Shown here: piece by piece, positions 23,169-35,390 of the stretch
How the letters are laid out: the number at the start of each line of letters is the position of its first letter
How positions within the stretch are numbered: the stretch's first letter is position 1
Source of the DNA: Gamsiella multidivaricata
Lineage: Eukaryota; Mortierellomycota; Mortierellomycetes; Mortierellales; Mortierellaceae
Direction: 5' to 3'
Length of the DNA: 64,000 bases
Assembly: GCF_025024155.1 (NCBI RefSeq)
Contig: NW_026251796.1
Location: 1 to 64,000, forward strand
Translations under genes and position numbers: made by a program
The notes under the pieces: model-generated
What the model saw: the letters and a program-made list of their open reading frames with translations, nothing else
Database searches by the model: none
Told to the model about the DNA's origin: nothing

Positions 23169-23853
23169 GGTCCTCATCTCTCCATCCACCCATCCTTTTT
23201 GATGAAATCGAACGAACGAACGAACGAACGAGCGAACGAACGAACGAGCGAACGAGCGAACAAGAAAAGAAAAAAGAAAAGAAAAGAAAGCCTCCCTCTC
23301 CTCTTCCTCTTCCTCGCTAATGTACATAATACCAATAAAATAAAATATGTATGAAAAGAAGAAGAAAAAACTTTTCCCATTTCTTTGTTTGTTTCCTTAA
23401 CACACGCTGTACACTATGATTGCCGCATGACGGATAGGAGCATCGGTCGGGGTGGTATTTTTTATTATTATTATTATTATTAAAAGGCGTTCTCCTCGAG
23501 GAAGTGAGTGTTGTCGAAGGAGGACGAGTATCGGGTGGGAGTGTGTGCGTGTTGAGTTGAGGTGATAAAGAGTTATCGAGGGTGCCAGGACCCTTCTTAT
23601 ACCCATGGTTTTGGTTCCATATGATTCAGCCAACACACCACGCACAAGAAGCCAGACGGCTAGATCAACGACAACAGACTCTAGAGTGATCCTCCTCTTC
23701 TTTTTTTTTGTCGTCCCAGTTAGCCGGGGACACTGCCAAAGGCTGTTTAAACCATCAAGTGGAGAAGGCATATCTGTTGCTTGCGAGAACAGGGGACATT
23801 GCTTTTATTCGTCCACTCGAAGTAAAACAAAGGACATCATAAAGACTCTTCTT
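23169..23853. other. Intergenic region with CGAA tandem repeat
   Basis: Convergent 3' ends of the kinase-ankyrin gene and the monooxygenase. CGAA/CGAG tetranucleotide repeats occupy 23208-23262 and a TTA run lies at 23461-23481. A TTCTTATACCCATGG segment near 23594 starts no supported frame. Confidence 0.5.
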
Positions 23854-25977
23854 TCAATGCAAAGATAGATCATTATGCCCTGTAAAGAACTCGTCCACCC
23901 GAGCATGGTCCGACACATACTCTGCCCTCGCCTGATCTTCCTCCACCACCCCCTTCTTCGCCGCCACATGTGGCCGAGCAGGCGCACTCCCTCTGTCGGC
24001 CACCGGCGGTAGAAAGCTAGCCTGGATCCGATTGTAATGCGACTTGTCCAACGCAGCCCGACCCCAGGCTGTCGTGGCAAGCCCAAAGACCATCCTCCGC
24101 ATCAGCTCCCCAGACCAGCCGTCCCGGATGAGCAAAGACCCGAACTGGCTGGAGATATCGACGGCCTGTTTGGCGCCGGCTGCCCTCAATTGGTAGTAGG
24201 TCCGAAAGACCTCGTGGATGTTGTCAAGGTTGGTGAAGGACGGCACGTCATAGAGGAGCGAGGCTAAGACGACGGCATCAAGCATGCATTCGCTTGCCCC
24301 CTTGCCGGTGAATGGTACAAACTATTTAAGAGACAAAAATAGGGTTAGCATTCATGTCGAGCTTATGTTCTTTAGAGTTATTGGTCCGTGATACGCAACA
24401 CACACACACCTTATGACATGCTGTGGGGAGGAGAGATGGGGTGTGGATGGTCATGGATGGTCAGTTGAGGATCATCTACACATTACGCACTAGGAAGAAA
24501 AGGATATCAGCTCTTACCGTCTCCGATGAGCACCGTCCTGCCTCCGTACCAGGTCCTGAATATCCGCTCCTCCAGCATGACCTTCGAGATCAGCTGCCGC
24601 TCGCTGTTGTCGATCAGGTCCCCTACCGTGCCCCCATCGGGCCCTTGCAGATGGCGTACGGCCTTGCTCATTTCGTCTGTCGCGGAGAAGGAGCCAGAGA
24701 TCAGAAGCCGTTTTCGTCCATCAGATTCATATACGCCGTTGAAATGGTCCACACACATCCAAGAAGAAAGAAAACAATCGATCCAGCTGTATCCCCTTAC
24801 CTGTCGCATCAGGCCCCCAGTCTACACACTCCGAGTTGTTGCTAGTGATCGTCACCGGTACCTCCAATGTCTTTGTAACGAGCCAGCTGTACCTCTGTCC
24901 AGGAATGGGCATGAACCAGCACTGTGTGTGGGCACAAATAAAAACGTTAATTTCATCAATAGATTAGCATGAATCTCAACCCTTTACATCAATCAATCTA
25001 CTTTTGTCGCCAACCAAAAGAAAAAAAAAAAAAAAAAAAAAAAAGCCGAGACCCCTTTTGGGTCCGACAAAAAAACCTGATTCCAGTTCCGTTTTTGACT
25101 TTTACCATGTACGGAGAGTTCTTGCCCAGGACCACCTTAAAGTGCGAGGAGCTCTTGCCCAGGTCCGGATGCTTCTTCGGACTCAACGGGTTTGTCACCC
25201 CCAGCAACGAGACCTGCCGATACTGTTGCTCCTCCTGATCGACCTTCGGTAACGTCCCCTCCTCCTTCAGTTGCCGGAACAGACTCTGCCGCACCGCACT
25301 GGACGACCCATCCGCCCCCACGAGGATGTCCGCATGGTAATACGTCCCGTCCGAACACCTGACCTTGACCTGATCCGCCCCCGTCTCGCTGTTGTGGACG
25401 TGTTGCAAGTTCACAAACCGTTTCCCAAGTTTCAGACGGTCTTTTGGAATCCGGGATAGCAGGATGTTGTATAGGTCTGGTCGTGAGATACATTGGTCGT
25501 AATATCCGAACCTATTCACCGCACGCACACACAACAAACAAACAAAACAGTCTTTTTCATAAGTGCCAGCAGTTGATGTTGAGGGGAAGGGGGGGGTTGT
25601 GTGTGCTCACCAAGCCCATGTCGATAATTATCTGTTTTGCTTTGTCTGCTTCCCTTTCCCCTGTCTTACCGTTGTTTATAGTCGATGACCCTGTCGCTGC
25701 AGTGGAGCCTGCCGACGACAGAGAGGTCGCTGCGATGGACCGTGATGTCTGCCAGAGGTATCGCCAGCCGCTCGATCTCCTCTAGGATGCCCAGCTGTTC
25801 CATCAGGGGGAGGACCATGGAACTGAGGACGATGATGCTGCCGATAGGTCGGATGAGCACACTCTGTTCGAGGATCAGATAATCGATCCCTGCGCGCTGG
25901 AGCAAAATCCCGAGGACGAGTCCTCCCAGTCCGCCTCCTATGATCAGAATTTGGGTTCTAGATTTCGCCATGGGCAT
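23854..25977 (-). CDS. FAD-dependent monooxygenase (aromatic hydroxylase type)
   Basis: Six exons: complement(join(23854..24321, 24410..24420, 24518..24676, 24801..24921, 25106..25511, 25670..25977)), 490 aa with the start at 25977 (an ATG at 25971 is equally possible). Group A flavoprotein hydroxylases use FAD and NAD(P)H to hydroxylate aromatic or polyketide-like substrates. Family marks are the N-terminal Rossmann motif IIGGGLGGL, DILVGADGSSSAVR and GDACHK followed by FTGKGASECMLDAV. The GD motif is assembled across an 11-nt microexon (24410-24420) that supplies ACHK; without it the frame shifts. The substrate cannot be read from sequence. No biosynthetic cluster surrounds it. Confidence 0.87.
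25021..25044. repeat. Poly-A tract in an intron
   Basis: A run of about 24 A (plus strand) inside the third intron of the monooxygenase (between 24922 and 25105). It is probably a slippage-prone homopolymer, also liable to assembly error. Confidence 0.7.
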
Positions 25978-27361
25978 AATGTATTATTTATATTTCCTTT
26001 TGTAAAAGCTGTCGTTGGCTGTTCTTTTTGTATGTGTGTGCAGTGAGAGGTGAAGGAAGTGGAGGAAACAGGAAGTGAGAAGATAGAGTTGCCGGGCTTT
26101 TTTTTTTTTTTTTTTTTTTTTTTCAAAGAGTCCAAATTGCAGCTTATGCAGATGTTTCTGCTTCTATGTTCTTTGGTGGAAAGAGAGAGTGAGAGTGAGA
26201 GAGGAAAGAGGTCTAGCGCAGGGAGCGATGAGATGGGCAATTGCAACAAAAGAGAGATGAGACGAGACGAGAATGAATGAATGTGAATGTGAATGTGAAA
26301 AAAGAACACATGCGGACAAGCGTCTGCGGACAATTGTTTAACAGCACGCCGCACGCGCATCGCATGGGACGAAATGCATGCAGACTGAACCATGCACACA
26401 GACTACACCTTGCTTTCCTTATTCGTTTTTTTTAGTTTGGGCGTTCAAATGTCGGCTGAACACCGACCATCCATCCCGCATTGGAGTGCTGCTGCTCTTC
26501 ATTTTATTTTTTGATCTGTTTTGAAGGGGCCCTTTGTTTTTGCCAATGAACGATAATAAGATAAAAAGAGGAAACCAGTGAGCGACTACCAGAGGTAGTA
26601 ACAAAGCAAAGCATCTGAACCAAGGAGAGATACCCTTCCTTCCTTCCCTTCCTTCCCTTCCCCCCCTGTGCTTACTGATCTTGGCTCTCAGAAAGAGCCA
26701 AGTTCAGTAAAGCAAAGTTGGAGCAAGCACTGTCTCTCAATCGCCATAGGCTTTTGCCCATGTAAGTAATCACATAATCAGAGGGGCCGGCTTGGCTAAG
26801 GCCAGGGTCAGGGCCCTCAGACCAAGGAACCTGAGCAAAAAAAAAAAAACGCTCAGACATGGCTCAAGAGGGATACATACCTCTCTCTACATGAGTACCG
26901 GACACATCGTCTCCTTCGAACCAATCCGGTTTTTTTTTGTTTTGCTCTATTTCAAAGCAAATAACACTCCGCATGAGGTTGTTGACTTGAGAACCAAAGT
27001 TCTACCCTGCCTGGGCATAGTCCCACACACACACGCGCGCGCGCGCGAGAGAGAGAGAGCGACCCCGCGTGTTTTCTCTCGACCCTTTTTTTCTTTTTCT
27101 TTTTCGCTGCGGACAGCACATCAGAACCTTTGAACAAAATGACAGATGGGGGAGGGGAAAGGGGGAAGTGTTATGCCTTGAAGAAAGACAGCTTCCAAAA
27201 AAACATCTCAACCATTTTGCATAGCCTCTTTTTTGGCTCATATATATTCATACATTCAGATACTATGGCTCAGAATCGAATGGGGGATAAACGTAGCAGT
27301 TTGTTGCTGTCGTTGTCATTCTTTCTCCCCCCCCCCCCTCCCTCTTTTTTTTTCCTTCGCT
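25978..27361. other. Intergenic region
   Basis: Promoter side of the monooxygenase and 3' side of the transporter. It holds a poly-T tract (26099-26123), a TTCC repeat (26634-26660) and a CGCG/AGAG purine run (27036-27060). No gene is supported. Confidence 0.4.
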
Positions 27362-30300
27362 CTACACTTCTATGCTTGTACGCCGCGTGGGAGTGGGGGC
27401 AGGATCCCTCGGTCTCGGGGCTATGCTCCGCTGGGCCATAAGGACGACCCAGGCCGTCGCAAAAATCGCGGACAGCGCGAACATGCCTCCGGCGGACATG
27501 ATCACCGGCAAGAAGTTGACCTCGGTCTTGGTCATCTCTAGGAGGTTTCCGCTGATGAACGATCCTCCGAGCAGCGCCGGACTCGAGGCCGTATAGACGA
27601 TCCCGAGCACCCTGGCCACCTGTGCATGACCTAGGATCGCCAATAAAATAAAATAAAATAAAAAAGATATCCAAAGAAAAAGACGTATCGTCCAACGAAT
27701 GAATGAATGAATGAATGAATGAATGAATGAATGAATAAACGAACAAACGAACAAACGGCCTGAAGCACCGGAGCACAGACGCGTTTCTAGAAGGATGTAT
27801 GTACGTGCATATATATACGTGTGTGTATGCGTATGCGCGAAGAGAATTATACAAGATAGGGAAGGCCCCCACCATGATTATAATGTCTTTTTTTTTACCA
27901 TAGTAATCCGCAATAATGACTGGCGTCACCGTGGACACTCCAGAGAACGCGGCCCCGTAGAGGACAGCGAAGAGAAGGAAGAGCAGGAAGGTCTTTGCAA
28001 AGGTCCAGAGGATGAGCACGGCAAACACGATGACCCAGATACAGCCCATCAGGACCCATTGCGGAGGAACCAGATCCGCAAGTATTCCGGAGGCGATCCT
28101 GGAAACAAAGGATGCAGCGTTGAACCAGGCGTTGATGGCAGCGCCCGCTTGTTTTGAGTTGCCGATGTGGGTGCTGTACACTACATGGAAATACCGATAA
28201 AAAAGAGGAGGGAGGGTTAGGATTTTATATCAGCGTCAACCCGTTTGCTTATTCTGCTCAGGGTGGTTGTACAAAGATGCTGCATCGTTTAGTCGAGGTT
28301 ACGTTACACTCCATAAAGTAGACCGGCGTTAGGTAGGCCAATGAGAGACATAATTGGAAAAGAGCCAGCATCACAAACACCGTGTCTTTTGAATACGCAG
28401 GCATGGTGAAGCTGGACCCTATCTTCTTTGGATGTGCATTCTTCAGATCCTTCATTAACAACTTTTGTCTGCGTTCGGGCTTTTCGCGTTCGAAGAGCAA
28501 TACACTTGCGATGCCACTAATTTATTTTTTTTAAGAAAAAATATCATTATTATCATCACCAACATGGAATACCAAACCCAACCAAAGCCATATATTTGAA
28601 AGGGGAAAGACGGCCTTACCAGACAACCAAACTATACATGGCGAGGACGCGTAAGGTCCAATGGATGCCAACATGGCCGGCCAAATACTGGGTCAACGGC
28701 GCCAGATAGAATCCGCCCAGACCTGCTCCGGAGGCGCCGATCCCCAGGGCCAGTCCACGCTTCTTCTTGAACCAATATGTGGGTGCGGCAATGGCCGAGA
28801 AATAGACGAGCGAGGCCCCGGTGCCAAATAATATCCCTTGTGATAGATAGAGATGCCAGATCTTTCATATGAACAATATAAAAAAAAATGAAGTTAGTAT
28901 TTTACATGTAAAAAGAGAAAAGAGAGAGAGAGGAAAAGAGAGTGAGAGTGAGAGTGAGAGTGAGAGAGATAGTCTGTGTAGTACGTTGATCTTTTTTTTT
29001 TGATGCCGGCCAAGTGTTCTCTCTTTCTCTCTCTTTCATTCCCACTTCCTTAAGTCCCCCTCTTGTTACCTGTGTAGCGAAGGATGCCAGGATTAAAGCT
29101 ACCGTCATAACCAAGGTCCCCACGAACGCAGTGGCCCGATATCCCCACCGCCCAGCCAGGGTGCCCGCCACCATCCCCATCAGATAGGTCACACAGGTCC
29201 CGGTCGTGCCAATCAACGCCACCGCGGATGGGCTCGCCTTCGGGAACGACTCCAAGTACTCCTGGACGAACACCCCAAAGATGAACTCTGTCGGCGCAAA
29301 CGCGAACGTCTGGATCAGGACCGATCCCAGTACCACCGACCAGGCTTTCCACCCTCCGTCGGGAGCTTCTAAAGTCCCGTCGCCCTCGTCACATTCGCCT
29401 TGAGCGCTGTTGATGTAGTTATAGTTGTTGCTGTTGTGGTTGTTGCTGTTGTCGTTGCTGCTATTGTTATTATTATTATTATTGTTGCTGTTGTTGTTGT
29501 TGTTGTCGAATGGGCTGGGTCCATCGACCGGGCTGGGTTTCTTTGAACTGACCGGGCTCGCGGAGGAGAGTAATTCGGGACTGGGGCTTTTAGAAGAATG
29601 AACTGTGTGGAGGTCTGCGGGGTCAGGATTAACAAGGGTCGTAGTACTGATGTTAGCATGGATACTGCCGTTGTGGGAACCAGAGGCGGTGCTGAAAAGA
29701 TAACCTTGGCCAGAGGGATCAAAGGGTGAATCGTGTGGGAGTGAAATCGTGGACGGAGGAGCTCCTCCACAGGAAGTGGTGCAACTTGTATCGGACAGCG
29801 TGTCGAGAGAGACGAGGGAGGATGTGTCCATCTCTACTGACAGATAGTTATTCGGCGGTTGAAGGAGATGATGATGATGATACGCGGCGCTACTTGTCTC
29901 CGTCTCAAGCGTTGGCATATGTACTTTAGCATCGGAGCTTTCTTCCTCTCCCGTTCTTGCTTTTACTCTTACTCTTACTCCTGCTCCTTCACTTGCGCTT
30001 ACGCTTGCCCCTCTACCGGATCCACCGCATTCCCTGATCCCAGATACAGCGATCCGTTGAAAATCAGATTCGCACCCCTCCGCCGAACCTGCGATTTCCG
30101 CGACATTGTCGGTTTTATTCCGGCACTGCCTGTTATCGGTGACCGTGGAGCCCGCGGAGCCTGTGGAGCTGAGGTGGTCGTCATTCCCGCGACAATTTTC
30201 AAAATCCGTCGTCGTCGTCCCCTCTATCAAGTCCCGCGCTCTGCCCTTAAAACAGAGTCGCGCTTGATTTCGAATCCTCTCCCCTCCGGAGCTCTGGACT

Positions 30301-30521
30301 CTATCGCAACCCGAAGGGGCCTCGCGAATACGACGGGAGGTTTCAGGCCTGGTTCCTGTAGAGGCAGAGGCAGAGGTAGGAATAAAAGCATCTGCGGTTG
30401 CAGCGGGTTCAACATTTCTGATGTGCGCAACGGCGGCGATTGCCTTGACCTCCTTTGACTCCTCCTGCACATCTGTAAAGGGAAATTCTCCACCCTCCTT
30501 GCTATTATTTTGAATGCTCAT
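27362..30521 (-). CDS. MFS monocarboxylate-type transporter with long N-terminal tail
   Basis: Five exons: complement(join(27362..27630, 27899..28173, 28310..28516, 28620..28861, 29070..30521)), 814 aa. The transporter core is of the monocarboxylate-porter (SLC16-like) group: APDGGWKAW.VVLGSV at the first helix, FAPTEFIFGVF, then helices through LYLSQGILFGTGASLVY and GLALGIGASGAGLGG. Such proteins carry monocarboxylates or related solutes across the plasma or organelle membrane. The first about 380 residues form a cytosolic tail rich in Ser/Thr and Asn (poly-Asn near 345-365), far longer than usual. The exon 3 to 4 junction (28310/28173) was chosen by phase and is the least certain. Another transporter of the group lies directly upstream in the same orientation. 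Confidence 0.83.
27699..27743. repeat. GAAT tetranucleotide repeat
   Basis: About ten GAAT units inside the last intron of the transporter gene. A simple microsatellite. Confidence 0.8.
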
Positions 30522-30645
30522 GAGCGTGTGCGCGATTGTGTGGATGAAATGAACGAGAATTGAGTAGTTGTTCTATTTAAAACGGGAAGAGGGGGAGGAA
30601 GGCGATTTAGAGAAACGGAGAACATGCACAGCAGGATTCTCGGCG

Positions 30646-30653
30646 CTTTATAT
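30646..30653 (-). promoter_or_regulatory. TATA box of the MFS gene
   Basis: ATATAAAG on the minus strand, 125 bp upstream of the ATG at 30521. Confidence 0.5.
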
Positions 30654-31283
30654 GGAGCCAGCCTTTTTTTTTTTTTTTTTTCTAGTAGAAGAGGTTATCT
30701 AGATGTCCATGTATCCAGGTGTTCAGGGCGGTAAGAAAGTAGTACGGTAATAAATACAATCCGGGTTGGCCCCCGAAAGAAGGGCGCACACTGGTTGCGA
30801 TGGGATCAAAGCGTCTAACGTCTGTCAGCAATGTTGCGTCAATGATGCTGGTGCAGTAATAAAAAAAAAAAGGGAAGAGAGCCGACCATTTTCGACCCTT
30901 CCTAGGAAAAAAGATGAATTCTATTACTTGCGGGAACCTATCGTTTCGTCATTACATTAACGCGATAGTTTCCACACAGCCTATTCTGTAGTCTCTGGCC
31001 ACCGAAAGGAATATAAACGCAGTTACGAATGCACTGTCAGCAGTTTCTCTTTTTAATGGTGTCATACCGGAATGAATCTAAAATACAATGTGCTATGGAC
31101 AGGTGGAAAATGGGAGATGCAAGTGGTTTCATGATGAGGATGCTGTTTCTATATGAAGGGAGGGAGGGTGGAGGTATATGTGTCAAACGTGAACTGTACA
31201 GGCGGTGGAAAGAAGGGAGAGAGCAAGAAGGAGGGAGGGGGGGAATTCTCTCGGTCGATCAAAAACAACAGCTATCTGTTGAT
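30654..31283. other. Intergenic region between the two transporters
   Basis: Holds the upstream promoter region of the first transporter and the 3' UTR of the second. No gene is supported on either strand. Confidence 0.4.
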
Positions 31284-33073
31284 CTATAGATCTGCGACGA
31301 CCGATCCCGCAGAGGAAGCAACCCCGATCCGCTTAGACTTCTTGTCCAACCTTCTGAAGAAAACCCAGGCAGAGACGCAGATCGCTCCCATAAGCAGAGT
31401 GCCACCTGCAGTCATGATCACCGGCAGATACGAGAGATTGGGCTTCGTGCCATCCAAAATCATTCCCGCAACAGGAGCACCGGCCAACATGCCGACTCCG
31501 CTGGCCGCGTACATGAACCCGATCACGGTCGAGAGCTGGTGCGCTCCAAAGGTCTCGGAGAGGACAAGGGGTACCAGAGACACGTAACCGCCGGCGAAGA
31601 AGCCGTAGAGGATCGCAAACAGGAGGTAGACCCCAAAAGACTTGGAAAATGTCCAGATGATCAAGACCGAACCCGCCGTCATCCAAGCACAGCAGCTAAC
31701 GACCACGGTCTTGGGGAGACGGTCTGCAGCGTAACCGAGGACGATCCTGCCGAGGCAGGAGGCACCACTGGAAAGACCAGCGATCAAGGCACCGTCCTGG
31801 GCGGTCAACCCAATGAACAGACTGTAGGCTACAAATGAACCAGATGCAAATGCAAATAGCAAGAAAGGTCAGAACATCGGATCTGAGATGCTTGAAATAA
31901 ATCAAGCGCACTCGCATTATCCATATGGAGAAAAAAAGGCTTACTCTGGAAGTAGTACATGGGAATGAGGAACCCAATCGAGGCCGTGAGTTCTGCAAAG
32001 GTCAAGGACAGGAACTGGGGGTTCTTGAACACCTTGAGCTCCGCAAAGAAGCCGGCCACGCCAGTAGGCTTCATTTTCTCAGGAGACAACTTCTCGTTGA
32101 TCTGACCAATCTCCACGTCGGTCATCGCAGGTGAGGGTTCAGGGACCTTCTTACCATTCTCTCGCTCGGCGATCAAGAAACTGGCGCCGCCGCTATTGCC
32201 AAAGCAAAACAGTAAATGAGTAAAAAAAAAAAAAAAAAAAATCAAGTGGATAGTGTTAGTCTTTGCAGCAGTAACATATTATGATGAAAGAGGCGAGCGA
32301 CATGGAGCATGGACTAACTGACTGATTACATACCAGACAATGACGCAGAAAAGCGCGAGGGCACGAAGTGTCCAGCCGACGCCGAGGGCATCAATCAATC
32401 CCTGGGTAGCAGGCGCAAGGCCCAGTCCACCGAGTCCGGTGCCGCTGACAGCCAGGCCGAGGGCGAGGCCACGCTTGGCGTCGAACCAGTGTGAGGGTGC
32501 ACCGATCGCAGGGTAGTAGACCAGGGAGGCACCGATTCCAAAAAGCACACCCTGGGAAAGGTATAGTTGCCAGACCTGGGTCGCGAACGACGCCAGGAGC
32601 AACGCAACGGCCATCACAGCAGTGCCCAGAAGAGCGGTGAAGCGGTACCCAAATTTGTCGGCCGAGGCCCCGCTCACGAAGCCGGCAAAGTAAGTTGTGC
32701 TTGAGCCCAATGTCCCGATGAATGCAATGGAACCGTGGCTTGATGATGGGTAGAGTTCCAGGTAATGATTCTCGAACATGCTAAAGATGTACTCGGTAGG
32801 TGCGAAACAGAAACAGTGGATCAGGAAGCTCCCGAGGACGACAAGCCATGCACGGAGACCACCATCAGGCGCACGGTCCGAGATGTCGACCAGGGTGGGC
32901 GACTGACTGATCCCGATGAAGGAGGGTGCTGTGGACTTGACACATTTCTCGGCCGAGGACGATGGGGGGAGGAGTGTGTTGGTACGGGTGGTATAGATTG
33001 CGTGGGCAGGGGCGATCTCGCAGGACGTGCGAGGGGTCTCATCGACGTCGCGGCATGTCTTTGTGGTTGCCAT
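31284..33073 (-). CDS. MFS monocarboxylate-type transporter
   Basis: Three exons: complement(join(31284..31828, 31945..32192, 32334..33073)), 510 aa. It belongs to the same family as the neighbour: APDGGLRAWLVVLGSFLIH, FAPTEYIFSMF, LYLSQGVLFGIGASLVYYP and GLALGLAVSGTGLGGLG, with twelve likely membrane spans split by a central loop rich in Lys and Glu (MTDVEIGQINEKL). The short N-terminal tail makes it of ordinary length. Its second intron lies at a position equivalent to that of the 814-aa paralogue, so the pair is a tandem duplication followed by gain of a tail in one copy. The transported solute is not evident. A TATAAAAA sits on the minus strand at 33268-33275, about 195 bp upstream. Confidence 0.88.
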
Positions 33074-33267
33074 TTTCGTGTGATTTAATTCCTTGAGGTA
33101 TTACAACAGGTAGCGCATGCAGCTTTGTTGACAGAAATGGCTGTGCGTGTATGTACAAAAACAGATGGGATGCAACCGGATGAGGCCAAGGGAGAGAGGA
33201 AATGTATGAAGATCGAATGAAAAAAAAAGAAGAAAGGAATCTTCCTCCTTGGCGAGTGCGGGCTACC

Positions 33268-33275
33268 TTTTTATA
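33268..33275 (-). promoter_or_regulatory. TATA box of the MFS gene
   Basis: TATAAAAA on the minus strand about 195 bp upstream of the ATG at 33073. Confidence 0.45.
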
Positions 33276-33346
33276 CTTTTTTTTTTCTTCCCCCGAGTTC
33301 CTAGGGCTTCCTTCTCTCGCGGCAGACATCACTCGAGACCCACCGG

Positions 33347-33443
33347 CTGGGCCTCAGACCGTGAAATGATCGAATGCCACAGAAAGAGTCAGAGACATGT
33401 GTGTGTTCTGAATAATCGTAATGAAACGCGGTCTGAGGCCCAG
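33347..33443. repeat. 15-bp perfect inverted repeat with 67-nt loop
   Basis: CTGGGCCTCAGACCG at 33347-33361 and its exact reverse complement at 33429-33443. It may be the ends of a small non-autonomous element or a cruciform-forming regulatory site. No clear target-site duplication was seen. Confidence 0.6.
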
Positions 33444-35027
33444 ACGGGCTGAGCTGGCCTTGAATGTAGTTTCTATTCATACCGTGTGTGTGTGTATGTA
33501 CCCGACTGATTGCCGTTAAGTGGGTGCATCCACTGCTGCCGCCAGAGATGCTTGCCCAAAAAGGAAGGTGCATTGTTTTGTCCCACGCATGGACAGCCCC
33601 TCCTCCCGGCACAGATTTATTTTTCAACCGCAGCCAGGAAGAGGATGCACTTCGGAGCGTGAACTCTCTTTCTTCGCTCGCTCGCTCGTTGCTGTCTCAG
33701 CCTGGTCTTGCCCGGGGTCATCAATCGACCCATCTCTATATTTCAACTGCAGCCGAATGAGGACCCTATTCTACCAATAGCCTTTATCCTTCGAGGACAT
33801 GGTCCACTCTCACCGAAAAAAAACAAAAGAAAAAGGCCATGCAGATAGACTCCAAATGAGCATGGAACTTTGGCCACGTTGAAAGAAATCTGGGTCAGTA
33901 GGCTATTGGTGAGCAAAGCACCCTTCTTCTTACACCCACAAGTGCATGCATTGCCCAGGTTAGACTATCATGTGTTTTGAATAGCCGCCTGAAATAAATG
34001 CGTCGTCTAAAGTCCACTTTAAACCTCGCATCATAACTGGTTCATTTTGCATGCAAAGGGAACCAAAGCGAACCCAACTAGGTATATGTCCCAGAAAGCT
34101 GTAAACGTTGGGGTGACACTGTAAATGATAGGCCTCAAGTCGCTGCGACATCTAGCACCCAGATGGCGAAAATTCGGAAATCATTTCATCTTCTCGTAAA
34201 GTCCATATTCATTTGCGTTTGCAGATCGATTGCACAAAATGCAGTGTGTTCAACGCCCGTGCAGCGGGAACCCCCCGACGAGGTTTACATTGACAGGTGC
34301 AGATACACCGTCCTTGCTATGATAGAGTCAAAATCAGCAAACAATGGTACGGTGATCAATGAGTGATCCGACGACCGCGAGATAAGCACACTGCTGAGGA
34401 GGATAGCCAGGCTCTCTTACTGCTCTTGCAGACAACGGAATATGAATGTATACTTGAACAGCTGCTCCTGGCTCACGCCCAGACTGAGGATCTCGACGTG
34501 GAGAGAAAGATGCAGAGAGGGAAGCGTGGGCAGGAATGGAGTGGTTGCCCTTGCGGCGGTGTTCTCTTGACAACCACCTTTCTCCATTCTCACTCATCGT
34601 CCCCCTCAAGCTCGCAAAAACCCTACAACCTCAAAATGTGGTGTCGAAGACCGTAGACCCTTAATGTACCTCGAATGTAGAACCTTGTCTATTTTACAAT
34701 CGACACAGTGTTTCTTGTACGCGATTCTTGTATACACCGAGTTACAAAGGGACAATTACTACAGTTTCAATAGCTATCGCGTTTCTTTTTTTTTTATTGG
34801 ATCTTCCAACCATTTCGAGCTCTGGAATTTCTATCGAAATTCAGACTGGAAGTCCACTCCTCCTCCTGATGAATCCTTATCGGACCCAGAGTACAGAACA
34901 ATTCAGGCTCAAATACGTCATAGAACGAACGCATCCTCGCAAGAAAGCATCTGAACTGTAGTGTGCTTGCTGACACACATTTATCTACATAGTCTATAGT
35001 CGCTTGGCGCCAGGATTTCCATCCCTT
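33444..35027. other. Intergenic region
   Basis: No supported gene, tRNA or intact element. Short open frames have no motif. It separates the transporter pair from the decayed mobile-element region. Confidence 0.4.
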
Positions 35028-35358
35028 CTATGGGTGAGGCTGCTCGCTTGCGTCCTCCAGCTCGTCCTTGCCCTTGCCCTTGTCCCACGACGCTACTGCG
35101 CTACTGCTGTTGCTGCTACAGTCCCTGGCTTCTGTTTGTGGTCTTGCATCTCGCATCCAAGGGCAGTGCCCGTCCTTATCTGCTGGTTGAAGACAGAGCG
35201 GTCGCTGTTGATAGGGTAAATGGCTGCGAATGACGTTGCAAATGTTATGCCTTGCCATAATATCGCGGTGTATGAAAGTGTCGCAGATTGAACAGTATAG
35301 CCTACGGATCTTGACCTGTCCGAAACTACTCATTCGCCCCAACTACGATGTAGCCTAG
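35028..35358 (-). pseudogene. C-terminal piece of a TnpB/Fanzor-like nuclease (zinc ribbon and RuvC-III)
   Basis: On the minus strand the piece opens with LGYIVVGANE, then hits a stop. In another frame it continues GQVKIRRLYCSICDTF, HRDIMARHNICNVI and a tail of about 60 residues. The CxxC knuckle followed by a basic His-Arg-Asp and an Asn six residues later is the pattern of the TnpB/Fanzor zinc ribbon leading into RuvC-III. The preceding NE matches the position where Fanzor proteins carry an alternative catalytic Glu. The first CxxC knuckle is lost in the frame break. The missing upstream portion (RuvC-I and II) lies on the same strand at 37740-40362, about 2.4 kb away. Confidence 0.65.
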
Positions 35359-35390
35359 GGGCCTGGATATAATTCATACTTCTCATATAG

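Noticed and set aside
33300..33500. Complete MITE
   Set aside because: The inverted repeat is clear, but no target-site duplication or further copies can be seen in the window, so only a repeat is reported.
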